NCBI GenBank assembly: GCA_964638715.1
Contig: CAZWZF010000003.1
Location: 62,001 to 126,000, forward strand
Length of the DNA stretch: 64,000 nt
Direction: 5' to 3'
DNA from: JBAXQQ01 sp037131695
GTDB lineage: Bacteria > Armatimonadota > Hebobacteria > CAIYQO01
This document shows positions 51,145 through 59,142 of the stretch, piece by piece. Position numbers and translations under genes: made by a program. Numbering within the stretch: position 1 is the first letter of the stretch; each line of letters begins with the position of its first letter. The notes under the pieces were generated by a model. The model was not told where the DNA came from and did no database searches. It was given only the letters and a program-made list of their open reading frames with translations.

Positions 51145-51161
51145 GATATAACAGTATTAAA

Positions 51162-52562
51162 TTACTTTGCTGCTTCGCTGATACAATATAATTTACTTTG
51201 AGTTTTAGGAGTTGTGCGAATATATAAGTTTTTGCCATCTGCAACTGGGGTAGTACGGTAAGGTTCAAATTGTATTGCAGATATTTCTTTATATTCGATG
51301 CCAGACTCGATAACTACAGCCTTACCATTGTCGCTGCTAATGATGATATTTTTGCCAGCTAATATTGGTGATGGGTATACTGTAGAGCCAATATTTAGTT
51401 TTTTCTCGTAATATTTTTCACCTGTAGTGCCATTTAATACTGTAAGTGTTCCATTTGCATTAACAATATATAAATTGCCATCAACTAATAATGGTGAGGC
51501 ATAATATCTATCTTTTGCAACAATAGTTCGCCATAATTTCTTTGCAACCCATTTTTTATCAGCGTCAATGCTAATGTCAAATGCAGCAGATGCGTCATTT
51601 GACGCATAATAAATAACATTCTTTATAACTAAAGGTGAGCCAAAATCTAAACTAAAACCTGTTGATACTAAAGTTTTACCATCAACAGGATTAATGATAT
51701 CGCCGTTATCTGTAACCGCTGCTGTTACGCCATCAACAGTAATAGGTAATATTGAACCCCAGTTGTGGTTTCGGCTTGTTTTCCAGAGTATTTCGCCATC
51801 TTTTGTATTTAAACCATAAGTATTTCTTTCGTAATGAACTAACATTACACCGTTTACTACCAGTGGTGAACAGCTTTGTCCCCAGCCATGCGTTGACTTT
51901 TCAACGAACTTGATCCATGCTCTTTTGCCATCTAAATTATAAGCTGCGTTAATGCCATACCCATAACAAACATAAATCTTTTCTCCATCAAAGAAAGGTG
52001 TATTGCTGCTGTAACCATTTACTTCATGGGTTGGAGGCATTTGCATTTTTTTGCTTAGCATTTTATCTGCTATTGTATTTTTTTCGGTCAAACTATCATT
52101 ATTAGTTTTTAGATCAGTTTCAAGAGCAGTTATAGCCTGCTGATCAGGAGCATCTTGTTTTTTAGCATCTTTAATTTTACGGTCTAACTGTTTTCCATTT
52201 TTTGTTAATTGATTTATCTCATCAGTTAATTTTTTATATGCATCACTTTCATTTTTTAGCTGTTCTTGTTCAACAGGTGTCATTGTTTCATAATAGTTAT
52301 TTTTTACTTGCCACTGAATTTCACCTTTGTTATTCAGGCAAATTAAGGTGTCTGGTTCTGCGCAGACAAAGATTTTATCTTTAACAATCAATGGACAGGC
52401 ATTGCTCCAAGCAGGCAGGTCAGTTTGCCAAGAGATGTTTTTGTCTTTGCTCCATTCAGTAGGCACATTTGCATTTGGATACAAACTGGTGCCGTCCATT
52501 CGGAAGCCTACAGAAAATACCGTTAAAACGGCAAAAAATGAAAAAAGGGATAGATATTTCAT
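51162..52562 (-). CDS. Exported PQQ-like beta-propeller protein with a coiled-coil insert
   Basis: A 466-residue exported protein. A signal peptide covers about 1-19. Blade motifs of the PQQ type follow: ISWQTDLPAWSNACPLIVKD, ICLNNKGEIQWQVK, then after the insert YSSNTPFFDGEKIYVCYGYG, LDGKRAWIKFV, NTKDGEILWKTSRNHNWGSI and LYIVNANGTLTVLNGTTGEK. Between blades 1 and 2, at about residues 90-175, an insert of mostly Lys, Asp, Glu and Gln (ESDAYKKLTDEINQL, LDRKIKDAKKQ) is predicted to be a coiled coil. Such an insert within a propeller is unusual. No catalytic residues were identified. Related to the propeller at 2818-3897. Probably periplasmic, role unknown. Confidence 0.82.
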   Translation of the reverse strand: MKYLSLFSFFAVLTVFSVGFRMDGTSLYPNANVPTEWSKDKNISWQTDLPAWSNACPLIVKDKIFVCAEPDTLICLNNKGEIQWQVKNNYYETMTPVEQEQLKNESDAYKKLTDEINQLTKNGKQLDRKIKDAKKQDAPDQQAITALETDLKTNNDSLTEKNTIADKMLSKKMQMPPTHEVNGYSSNTPFFDGEKIYVCYGYGINAAYNLDGKRAWIKFVEKSTHGWGQSCSPLVVNGVMLVHYERNTYGLNTKDGEILWKTSRNHNWGSILPITVDGVTAAVTDNGDIINPVDGKTLVSTGFSLDFGSPLVIKNVIYYASNDASAAFDISIDADKKWVAKKLWRTIVAKDRYYASPLLVDGNLYIVNANGTLTVLNGTTGEKYYEKKLNIGSTVYPSPILAGKNIIISSDNGKAVVIESGIEYKEISAIQFEPYRTTPVADGKNLYIRTTPKTQSKLYCISEAAK

Positions 52563-52652
52563 AGAAACTCCAAAGATTTTAATATATAATACACTTTAGA
52601 AGGCAGAAAGTTACGTTATATTGCCATATTTGTATTAATTGAGGTTGAATCA

Positions 52653-53741
52653 ATGAAAGTAAAAGATTTTATTAAGATTGTTGATAATTTTGCCCCCTTT
52701 AATTTATCGGAAAGTTGGGATAATACCGGATTATTAATTGGTGATAAAAACACTGAAGTAACAGGCGTAATCACATCATTAGATGTCACAGATACAGTTA
52801 TTGATTGCGCTATTGAAAATAATGCCAATTTGATAATTGCGCATCATCCTTTATTATTTTCTCCTCAAAAGATGATAACTGAAGACATCGGAGTAGGCAG
52901 TTTGATGATTAAGTTAATAAAGAATGAAATAAGCTTAATTGCTGCTCATACGAATCTTGATAAAGCACCAAATGGGTTAAATCAATATTTAGCCGAAAGA
53001 ATTGGATTAACTCAAATAAAGCCTTTGATAACACATTCATCAACACCTTATGTAAAAATAGTCATCTTTGTTCCAAAGGATCATTATGAAAATGTCCGGA
53101 ATGCTATTTGCAATGCTGGCGCGGGTTATATAGGAAAATATTCATCTTGTACTTTTTCATCAAATGGAGAAGGCACTTTTACCCCAGAAACTGGTACTAA
53201 TCCATATATAGGCAAGTCCGGCCAAATGGAAATGGTTGAAGAAATTAGATTAGAAACAATAGCTGTTCGTACTGATGTAGGGAATATTATTGCGGAAATG
53301 AAAAAAGTTCATCCTTATGAAGAAGTTGCTTACGATATTATTCCTCTTGAAAATAAGAAAATAAACGGGGGATTAGGCAGAATTGGAGTCTTAGCTGAAG
53401 ATATAAAATTAATTGATTTCGCTGATATATTATCAAATATTTTAAATTATAAAGTATCTGTGTGTGGGAATAAAGATAAAGTAATTAAGAAAATAGCATT
53501 ATGTACTGGCTCTGGCAGCGACTTGTGGGAAAGCGCATATAAGGCTGGTGCTGATGTATATATTACCGGTGAAGTCAAGCATCATCATTATCTTTTTGCA
53601 CAGAAAGCTGGGGTAGCTCTCATTGACGCAGGCCATTTTGCCACAGAAATCTTTGCTTCTACAATATTTCATGATGAAATATTAAAAATACCTGTTGACG
53701 TGCCAATTATCATTGCAGATGAAACATTGCCAATTTGGTAA
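52653..53741 (+). CDS. NIF3-like dinuclear metal centre protein (YqfO type)
   Basis: A 362-residue protein of the widespread NIF3/YbgI family, which forms hexamers with a two-metal site. The N-terminal half has FAPFNLSESWDNTGLLIGD, ANLIIAHHPLLFS (metal-binding HHP) and LIAAHTNLDKAPNGLN. A central CutA/PII-like insert (about 130-235, VPKDHYENVRNAICNAGAGY and VHPYEEVAYDII) marks the long YqfO type, and the C-terminal half has TGSGSDLW, ADVYITGEVKHHHY and LIDAGHFATE. Function is unsettled in the literature (GTP cyclohydrolase I type 2 or a general metalloprotein). It is divergent from the PQQ gene and 24 bp before an ECF-type promoter. Confidence 0.92.
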   Translation: MKVKDFIKIVDNFAPFNLSESWDNTGLLIGDKNTEVTGVITSLDVTDTVIDCAIENNANLIIAHHPLLFSPQKMITEDIGVGSLMIKLIKNEISLIAAHTNLDKAPNGLNQYLAERIGLTQIKPLITHSSTPYVKIVIFVPKDHYENVRNAICNAGAGYIGKYSSCTFSSNGEGTFTPETGTNPYIGKSGQMEMVEEIRLETIAVRTDVGNIIAEMKKVHPYEEVAYDIIPLENKKINGGLGRIGVLAEDIKLIDFADILSNILNYKVSVCGNKDKVIKKIALCTGSGSDLWESAYKAGADVYITGEVKHHHYLFAQKAGVALIDAGHFATEIFASTIFHDEILKIPVDVPIIIADETLPIW

Positions 53742-53765
53742 AAAATATATTTTACAATGGAACAT

Positions 53766-53794
53766 TGTAACGTTTATTTATGTCATTACGTATA
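53766..53794 (+). promoter_or_regulatory. ECF-type promoter ahead of ECF sigma gene 2
   Basis: TGTAAC (53766-53771), 17 bp spacer, CGTATA (53789-53794). Similar to the promoter of module 1 (TGCAAC, 16 bp, CGTATA). The leader to the ATG is about 100 nt. Confidence 0.5.
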
Positions 53795-53900
53795 TATACC
53801 AGCTAACTAAATGTTTTCGTTATGTAACTGCTGTCCTAACAGATATGAAAATATATAGCAGTAAAGGCTGGTATAAAATTCTATTCAATTGCGGTAAGAA

Positions 53901-54428
53901 ATGAATTCGGACGAAGAATTGATGAATATGGTGGCTGGCGGTGACCTTAAAGCATTAGAAATGCTTATGGAAAGGTACCGTAAGTCACTGTTTTCTTTTT
54001 TATTCAGAATAATGCAAAATACAGCCACTGCAGAAGATATTGCCCAGGATACATTTTTAAGGATATATGACAGCAGAAAGAAATATAAAAACGGGATGAT
54101 ATTTCGCAATTGGCTATTTACTATCGGTCACAACCTTGCTATTGATGAATTGCGAAAATCAAGTAAAGTAATATTTGAATCTGATGAAGTTATTACATTA
54201 TTACAATCTCCAGATATATCTGCAACAGACAATATCGTGGCGGAGATTGTAAAAAAAGCTATCGGGAAACTTCCTACCATGCAACAGTCAGTAATTTTAT
54301 TGAGAGAATATGAAGGATTTAATTATCATGAAATTGCTGGAATAACTGGTATCTCTGAAGAGGCTGCACGGGTTAATTGCCACCGTGCAAAAGTTGCGTT
54401 AAAAAAAATGCTTGCGGAGTTGATGTAA
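53901..54428 (+). CDS. RNA polymerase sigma factor, ECF subfamily (module 2)
   Basis: A 175-residue sigma factor. Region 2 has EMLMERYRKSLFSFLFRIMQ, TAEDIAQDTFLRIYDSRKKY (core binding and -10 reading) and FRNWLFTIGHNLAIDELRKS. Region 4 has KLPTMQQSVILLREYEGFNY and HEIAGITGISEEAARVNCHR. It is a different ECF group from module 1: the linker is shorter and region 4 lacks Cys. It lies 44 bp before a VIT-vWA gene on the same strand. Likely target promoters in the window include its own. Confidence 0.95.
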   Translation: MNSDEELMNMVAGGDLKALEMLMERYRKSLFSFLFRIMQNTATAEDIAQDTFLRIYDSRKKYKNGMIFRNWLFTIGHNLAIDELRKSSKVIFESDEVITLLQSPDISATDNIVAEIVKKAIGKLPTMQQSVILLREYEGFNYHEIAGITGISEEAARVNCHRAKVALKKMLAELM

Positions 54429-54472
54429 CGAAATCTACGGCTTAATCGTAAATATGAAAGGAAGGTAGAAAA

Positions 54473-56827
54473 ATGAAAAACATAATATTTCTTTTAATAT
54501 TAATTACCTCGTCATTGAGTTTGCTTGCTGATGGCATGTTATTACAGCCAAGGCCAGAGTTGCCTGCCTTCAGCGTTACATATCACACTGTTGACGTAAA
54601 TATTGACCGGCAGATTGCCAAAACAGAAATTGACCAGGTATTTCATAATGAATCAAACATACAGACAGAAGGAACGTATATGTTTCCAATTGATGATAAT
54701 AAAACTATATCGAAATTTATCATGTATGCAGGAAATGAAGAACTGAAAAATAGAATCCTTGAAAAGGATGAAGCAGCAAAAATATATAATAACATCGTTC
54801 GCCAGCGTAAAGACCCGGCACTTTTGCAATGGATTAATAAGCGAATGATACAGGCAAGAGTTTTCCCTATTGAACCTAATGGAGATAAACGAATAAAATT
54901 AGGCTATCAGGAAGCGCTGACAGCGCAAAATAATGTGATTAAATATGTTTATCCAATGAAAACAGAAATGATTTCATCAAAACCACTGTCGAAATGCACT
55001 GTTAGAGTAAATATAATCAGTGATAAACCGTTAATTAATATATATTCTCCAACCCATAAAATATCAGTCAAACGTATAGATGATTATCATGCTGAAGTAG
55101 CATATTTCGAAGAAAATGTGCTGCCGGATCAGGATTTTGTATTTTATTATTCATTCAGCACATTAAACATAGGCGCTGATTTATTGGCATATACAGAAGC
55201 CGGTACAAAGGATGGTTATTTTATCATGATGGTTGCCCCGCAATTTAATATTCCGCAAACTGAAGTGCAGCCAAAGGATACTATATTTGTACTTGATACC
55301 AGCGGCAGTATGTCTGGTGACAAAATTAACCAGGCAAAATCTGCACTAAAATATTGTTTGAAAAAGATAAATAAAAAAGACAGGTTTAGTATTATTTCAT
55401 TCAGTAATGATGTTAAAAATTGGAATAAAGAATTAAAACCAGCGGATAATGACAATATTGCTGATGCAATAAAGTATATAGATGATTTAAATGCTACCGG
55501 TGGAACCAATATTGATGAAGCATTAAAGACTGCATTATCAATGCTTAATGACAGTAATGGGGTGGGGGAAAGGTTAAAGAATGTAATCTTTATCACTGAT
55601 GGTCAACCTACAGTAGGTGAACAAAACATTGATACTCTTCTTGCTCATGCTGCAAATTGGAATAAAAATAATACAAGTATTTATGATTTTGGAGTTGGTG
55701 CAGATTACAATGCGCCATTTCTCGATAAATTAGCTGATGAAAATAATGGTATCGCTGACAATGTGCTGCCCAAGGAAGATTTGGAGAAGAAAGTCGGTGA
55801 ATTTTATAACAGTATATCTGCCCCTGTCTTTACTAATATTACTGCCGATTGGGGTACTGCCAAAGTATTTGACGTATATCCTGAGAAGATTCCAAATATC
55901 TATAGAGGATCGCAAATATTGATAACTGGCAGATATAAAGCAGATAACAATTTAAACTCTACTTTAACTTTAAAAGGATTATTAGCTGGTAAAAGCAATG
56001 ATTTCAAATATAATGTTAATTGGCCTGCAGCAGCATACGATGACGAGAATATTCCGAAGTTATGGGCAACGCGTAAAGTCGGCAGTCTCGAAAATCAATT
56101 ACGTTTAAAAGGTGTTAATAAAGAAATATTAAATGAACTGATAGAGCTTTCAAAAAAATATGGTATTATTTCTCAATACACATCATTTTTGATTGATATT
56201 GATAATACTTCACCAACACCTCAAAATAAACTTTTCATGAAAAAACCTGATCAGCTTGAAGAAGCCTATAGAAGAATAGGGGACAAAACTCAAATATTTT
56301 CTGGTGCTCCTGCCGTTAGCCAGTCCGTGAATGGCAAGGCTTATAACAACGCTTCACAAGTGACAAGTAAACAAAAAATTATGAATGACAGGGGTGATAT
56401 GGAAACATTTGGTCAAATGCGCAATGTATCACAACGATCATTTGTACAAAACGGTAAGCAATGGATAGACGTAAATTATCAGAATCAAAAGAATGTTATA
56501 AAAGTTAAGTCATTCTCGCCGGCATATTTTCAGTTGGCAAATGCTCATCCGCAGATGTCGCAATACCTAAGTATGGGGAATGACGTTATTATCTCATTGA
56601 AGGACACTGCAATTCAAACTGGAGATGATGGCAGAGAAAAGGAGTTCACTCCCGCAGAATTGAAGCCATTAGTAGATAAAATGAATGCAGAATTTATTAC
56701 GATAAATAAGCCGGCTAACCATGCCAGTTTGATTAATATTAAAAAAGGAAATATCTTGATTTGGCCTATAATATGTGTAATTGCGATTGGTTTATTATTC
56801 ATTCGTCGTAAAAAGGTAACAGCATGA
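54473..56827 (+). CDS. VIT domain and von Willebrand factor A domain membrane protein
   Basis: A 784-residue exported, membrane-anchored protein. Signal peptide at about 1-19. The VIT (vault/inter-alpha-trypsin) domain at about 25-155 includes EGTYMFPIDDNKTISKFIMY and ARVFPIEPNGDKRIKL. The vWA domain at about 265-450 has an intact metal-ion-dependent adhesion site in IFVLDTSGSMSGDK (Asp 275 onward), NATGGTNIDEAL and VIFITDGQPTVGE. A third segment to about 720 is of unknown fold, and the C-terminal anchor is IWPIICVIAIGLLFIRRKK. This architecture is seen in marine sortase targets and inter-alpha-trypsin inhibitor-like proteins. The stop overlaps the next ATG by 4 bp (ATGA). In the ECF operon it may be the surface adhesion or sensing component. 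Confidence 0.9.
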   Translation: MKNIIFLLILITSSLSLLADGMLLQPRPELPAFSVTYHTVDVNIDRQIAKTEIDQVFHNESNIQTEGTYMFPIDDNKTISKFIMYAGNEELKNRILEKDEAAKIYNNIVRQRKDPALLQWINKRMIQARVFPIEPNGDKRIKLGYQEALTAQNNVIKYVYPMKTEMISSKPLSKCTVRVNIISDKPLINIYSPTHKISVKRIDDYHAEVAYFEENVLPDQDFVFYYSFSTLNIGADLLAYTEAGTKDGYFIMMVAPQFNIPQTEVQPKDTIFVLDTSGSMSGDKINQAKSALKYCLKKINKKDRFSIISFSNDVKNWNKELKPADNDNIADAIKYIDDLNATGGTNIDEALKTALSMLNDSNGVGERLKNVIFITDGQPTVGEQNIDTLLAHAANWNKNNTSIYDFGVGADYNAPFLDKLADENNGIADNVLPKEDLEKKVGEFYNSISAPVFTNITADWGTAKVFDVYPEKIPNIYRGSQILITGRYKADNNLNSTLTLKGLLAGKSNDFKYNVNWPAAAYDDENIPKLWATRKVGSLENQLRLKGVNKEILNELIELSKKYGIISQYTSFLIDIDNTSPTPQNKLFMKKPDQLEEAYRRIGDKTQIFSGAPAVSQSVNGKAYNNASQVTSKQKIMNDRGDMETFGQMRNVSQRSFVQNGKQWIDVNYQNQKNVIKVKSFSPAYFQLANAHPQMSQYLSMGNDVIISLKDTAIQTGDDGREKEFTPAELKPLVDKMNAEFITINKPANHASLINIKKGNILIWPIICVIAIGLLFIRRKKVTA

Positions 56828-57369
56828 AAAATTCGTTGAATGACGAGTTTGAAAATAAAGAAATAATATCTGAAGAAGATGTATTACTAAACGGTTTATT
56901 ACAGCAATGGAAAGTAGCAGATTCGGGTAATGAGATTTCAAAATCTGTAATAAACCGTCTTAATCGCCGCCGCGTTGTATATAAATATTCTATTTGGGGA
57001 AGTGCTGCCGCAAGTATCGCCGCCATTTTATTTATTACCTTTATGCCCACTAAACAGGTTGATGTTGTTCAATTAAATAATTCAGCAAGTAAGCAATATT
57101 CCATAACAGAACAAAAACCAGTAGAAACAATGATTAAAGCTAAAACTGATTTTGGCTCTAAAAAACAAAAGATACCAATGCAATCAATAGCGGTAAACTC
57201 CGCAAAACCTGCTGGTATGCCAGCTATTGTAGCCATTGATAAAACAAATGTTAACGAAATTGCATTAAGCGCACTAACAGAAACTCCAGTTTCGACTGTA
57301 GAACTAATTGACAATAAAGTAGAAGTAGCATCAGTAGCGGTGCTTAATTCAATAACGGAGACCGAATGA
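56824..57369 (+). CDS. Single-pass membrane protein, candidate anti-sigma factor of module 2
   Basis: A 181-residue protein I do not recognise. The cytoplasmic N-terminus has a short helix pattern LLNGLLQQWKVADSGNEISK and VINRLNRRR, typical of the N-terminal sigma-binding part of membrane anti-sigma proteins. A transmembrane helix lies at about 57-74 (IWGSAAASIAAILFITFM), followed by a short extracytoplasmic tail with no known fold. It overlaps both neighbours by 4 bp (ATGA at each junction), so four genes from the sigma factor on are co-translated or coupled. The anti-sigma role is inference. Confidence 0.6.
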   Translation: MKNSLNDEFENKEIISEEDVLLNGLLQQWKVADSGNEISKSVINRLNRRRVVYKYSIWGSAAASIAAILFITFMPTKQVDVVQLNNSASKQYSITEQKPVETMIKAKTDFGSKKQKIPMQSIAVNSAKPAGMPAIVAIDKTNVNEIALSALTETPVSTVELIDNKVEVASVAVLNSITETE

Positions 57370-58535
57370 TGAAGAAGATCATAATATTTTTAGCATTAAT
57401 TATTTGTTATAACGCTTTTTCAACCCCGATGTTGTATGTTGTAAATTCATTCTCAGATAACATTTCAGTTATTGATACTATGAAAAATCAAGTTGTTACA
57501 GAAATAAATTGCTCAGTACCAGTTTATCGAATGATAATTGATAAAGATGGCAAATATGGCTACATAACATCTGCGACGACAGAAAATAAATCACAAATGA
57601 ATGGTCTTTTCAAAATTGATTTGAATAAAAATGTTATTACGCAAAAAATACCACTTGCACTATCCGCGATGTCTAATGTCCACTTATCTCCTGGAAGCAA
57701 CTTCGCATTTGTTGTTACCGCCGGTCCTGCAGGGAAACGCAACGAAATTCGTGGTAAATTGCTGGTAATAGATTTGAAATCCAGTAAAGTCGTCGGCACC
57801 ATCCTATTGGGTCTGAACCCTTTAGATAGTGTAATGACAAATGACAGCAAGAAAATCTTTACAACTGACTGGGGCAGCAAATCGGTTACAGTAGTTGATT
57901 TAATAAAAGGCAGAGTTGAAGATACCATACCATTAGGGAATTACCCGGCACGAACCATGGCGATTTCACCTGATGGCAAACAGATATACTTGCCATTGGA
58001 AGAAAGAGCGAGTTCATTACCTACCCAACAAAATTATAATATGCCGTTAAATAACATGCAGCAAACTCAGGCATCAATAAAACAAGAATATAATCTGGTT
58101 GTCATCAATGTGGACAAATTAAATATTGAGAAATACCACATTGATAATTTAACCCGGCCTATTGCAACCCTAATAAACAAAGATAAATTGTATATCCTTA
58201 ATGTATCAGGAACTGCAAGTAAATTATTTGAAATTAAAATTCCAATAACAGATAAAATAGAACAGTCAGAAAAGATTATCCCGGTTGCGGTAAATATGAC
58301 ATTCAATCAATTTAATGATAATTTATACCTGATTGGCACTGATGGCGATAAAAAACAGGAAGCGGTAATACAAAAGAATTATAACTCGCAATCAAACACA
58401 GCGAATCAAATACCAAATACAATAAATAACCTGCAGCAATTAAATAAAACAGTCACCGTAATCGACCCGGATACCGGCAAAGTGATTAAGGTTATTACTG
58501 TCGGTGCTATGCCTGTTGATGGGGTTGTGAAGTAG
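57366..58535 (+). CDS. Exported YVTN-type beta-propeller protein (YncE-like)
   Basis: A 389-residue exported protein. Signal peptide at about 1-19 (MMKKIIIFLALIICYNAFS). The rest has repeated YVTN-family strands: MLYVVNSFSDNISVIDTMKN, YRMIIDKDGKYGYI, LLVIDLKSSKVVGTILLG, IFTTDWGSKSVTVVDLIKGR and TVIDPDTGKVIKVITVG. A Gln/Asn-rich loop lies near 220-235. It is the last gene of module 2, overlapping the candidate anti-sigma gene by 4 bp. In other operons such propellers sit on the cell surface or in the periplasm. A ligand or partner cannot be assigned. Confidence 0.82.
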   Translation: MMKKIIIFLALIICYNAFSTPMLYVVNSFSDNISVIDTMKNQVVTEINCSVPVYRMIIDKDGKYGYITSATTENKSQMNGLFKIDLNKNVITQKIPLALSAMSNVHLSPGSNFAFVVTAGPAGKRNEIRGKLLVIDLKSSKVVGTILLGLNPLDSVMTNDSKKIFTTDWGSKSVTVVDLIKGRVEDTIPLGNYPARTMAISPDGKQIYLPLEERASSLPTQQNYNMPLNNMQQTQASIKQEYNLVVINVDKLNIEKYHIDNLTRPIATLINKDKLYILNVSGTASKLFEIKIPITDKIEQSEKIIPVAVNMTFNQFNDNLYLIGTDGDKKQEAVIQKNYNSQSNTANQIPNTINNLQQLNKTVTVIDPDTGKVIKVITVGAMPVDGVVK

Positions 58536-58610
58536 TGAATAAATTATATATCTATATGATATTGAGTAGATTTGATAAAATAAATTGTGTGCTAATAGGA
58601 GTATTTTTCA

Positions 58611-59120
58611 ATGTCATCAATAACAATTCAGTACAAAAATCAAATCGATGAGCATATCAAAGCTGTAAAAATGCTATATAAAAATACTTTGTTTTATTAG
58701 ATTGACAAAATTATTGCAGCTATTATATTTATTTATGGTCTGTTTACTGTAATAATAATTGGTATTCACTGGTGGACAGTTTTATTAATTATATTAGCAC
58801 CAGTGATATGGTTTGATTTGTTTCCAACGCATACTCTAAAGGTATTTATTTACTTCAAAACTAATCCTAAATTTAAAGATACTTTTAATCTTACTTTTCA
58901 TGAAGATGGAATTAAATTTAAAACTAATATGATTGATTCAAATCTTGATTGGGCTTTATATTCGAAATTGCTTGAGGATAAAAATATAATTGTTTTAAAG
59001 TATAGTACCAACGATTATACAGTAATTCCCAAACGAGCATTCGCAAACGAAAATGATTTAATTGCATTTCTGGAATTATCTAAGCGGAAAATTGGCATCA
59101 ATCAAGAAAATAAACAGTAA
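58611..59120 (+). pseudogene. YcxB-like membrane protein gene interrupted by an in-frame TAG
   Basis: ATG 58611 after AGGAG opens a frame of 169 codons with a single TAG at 58698-58700 (codon 30). Before it is a short N-terminus (SSITIQYKNQIDEHIKAVKM). After it are one or two transmembrane helices (IIAAIIFIYGLFTVIIIG, WWTVLLIILAPVIWF) and a soluble tail with FHEDGIKFKTNMIDSNLDWA, YSKLLEDKNIIVLKY and TVIPKRAFANENDLIAFLEL, the pattern of the YcxB family. Length and domain order are complete apart from the stop. Reading through as pyrrolysine is not supported by anything in the window. Confidence 0.75.
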
Positions 59121-59142
59121 TCTGATGAAAAATAATTATCAT

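Noticed and set aside
58698..58700. TAG as a pyrrolysine codon in the YcxB-like gene
   Set aside because: No pyl genes or methylamine methyltransferases are present, and YcxB proteins are not known to use pyrrolysine. A nonsense change or base error is simpler.
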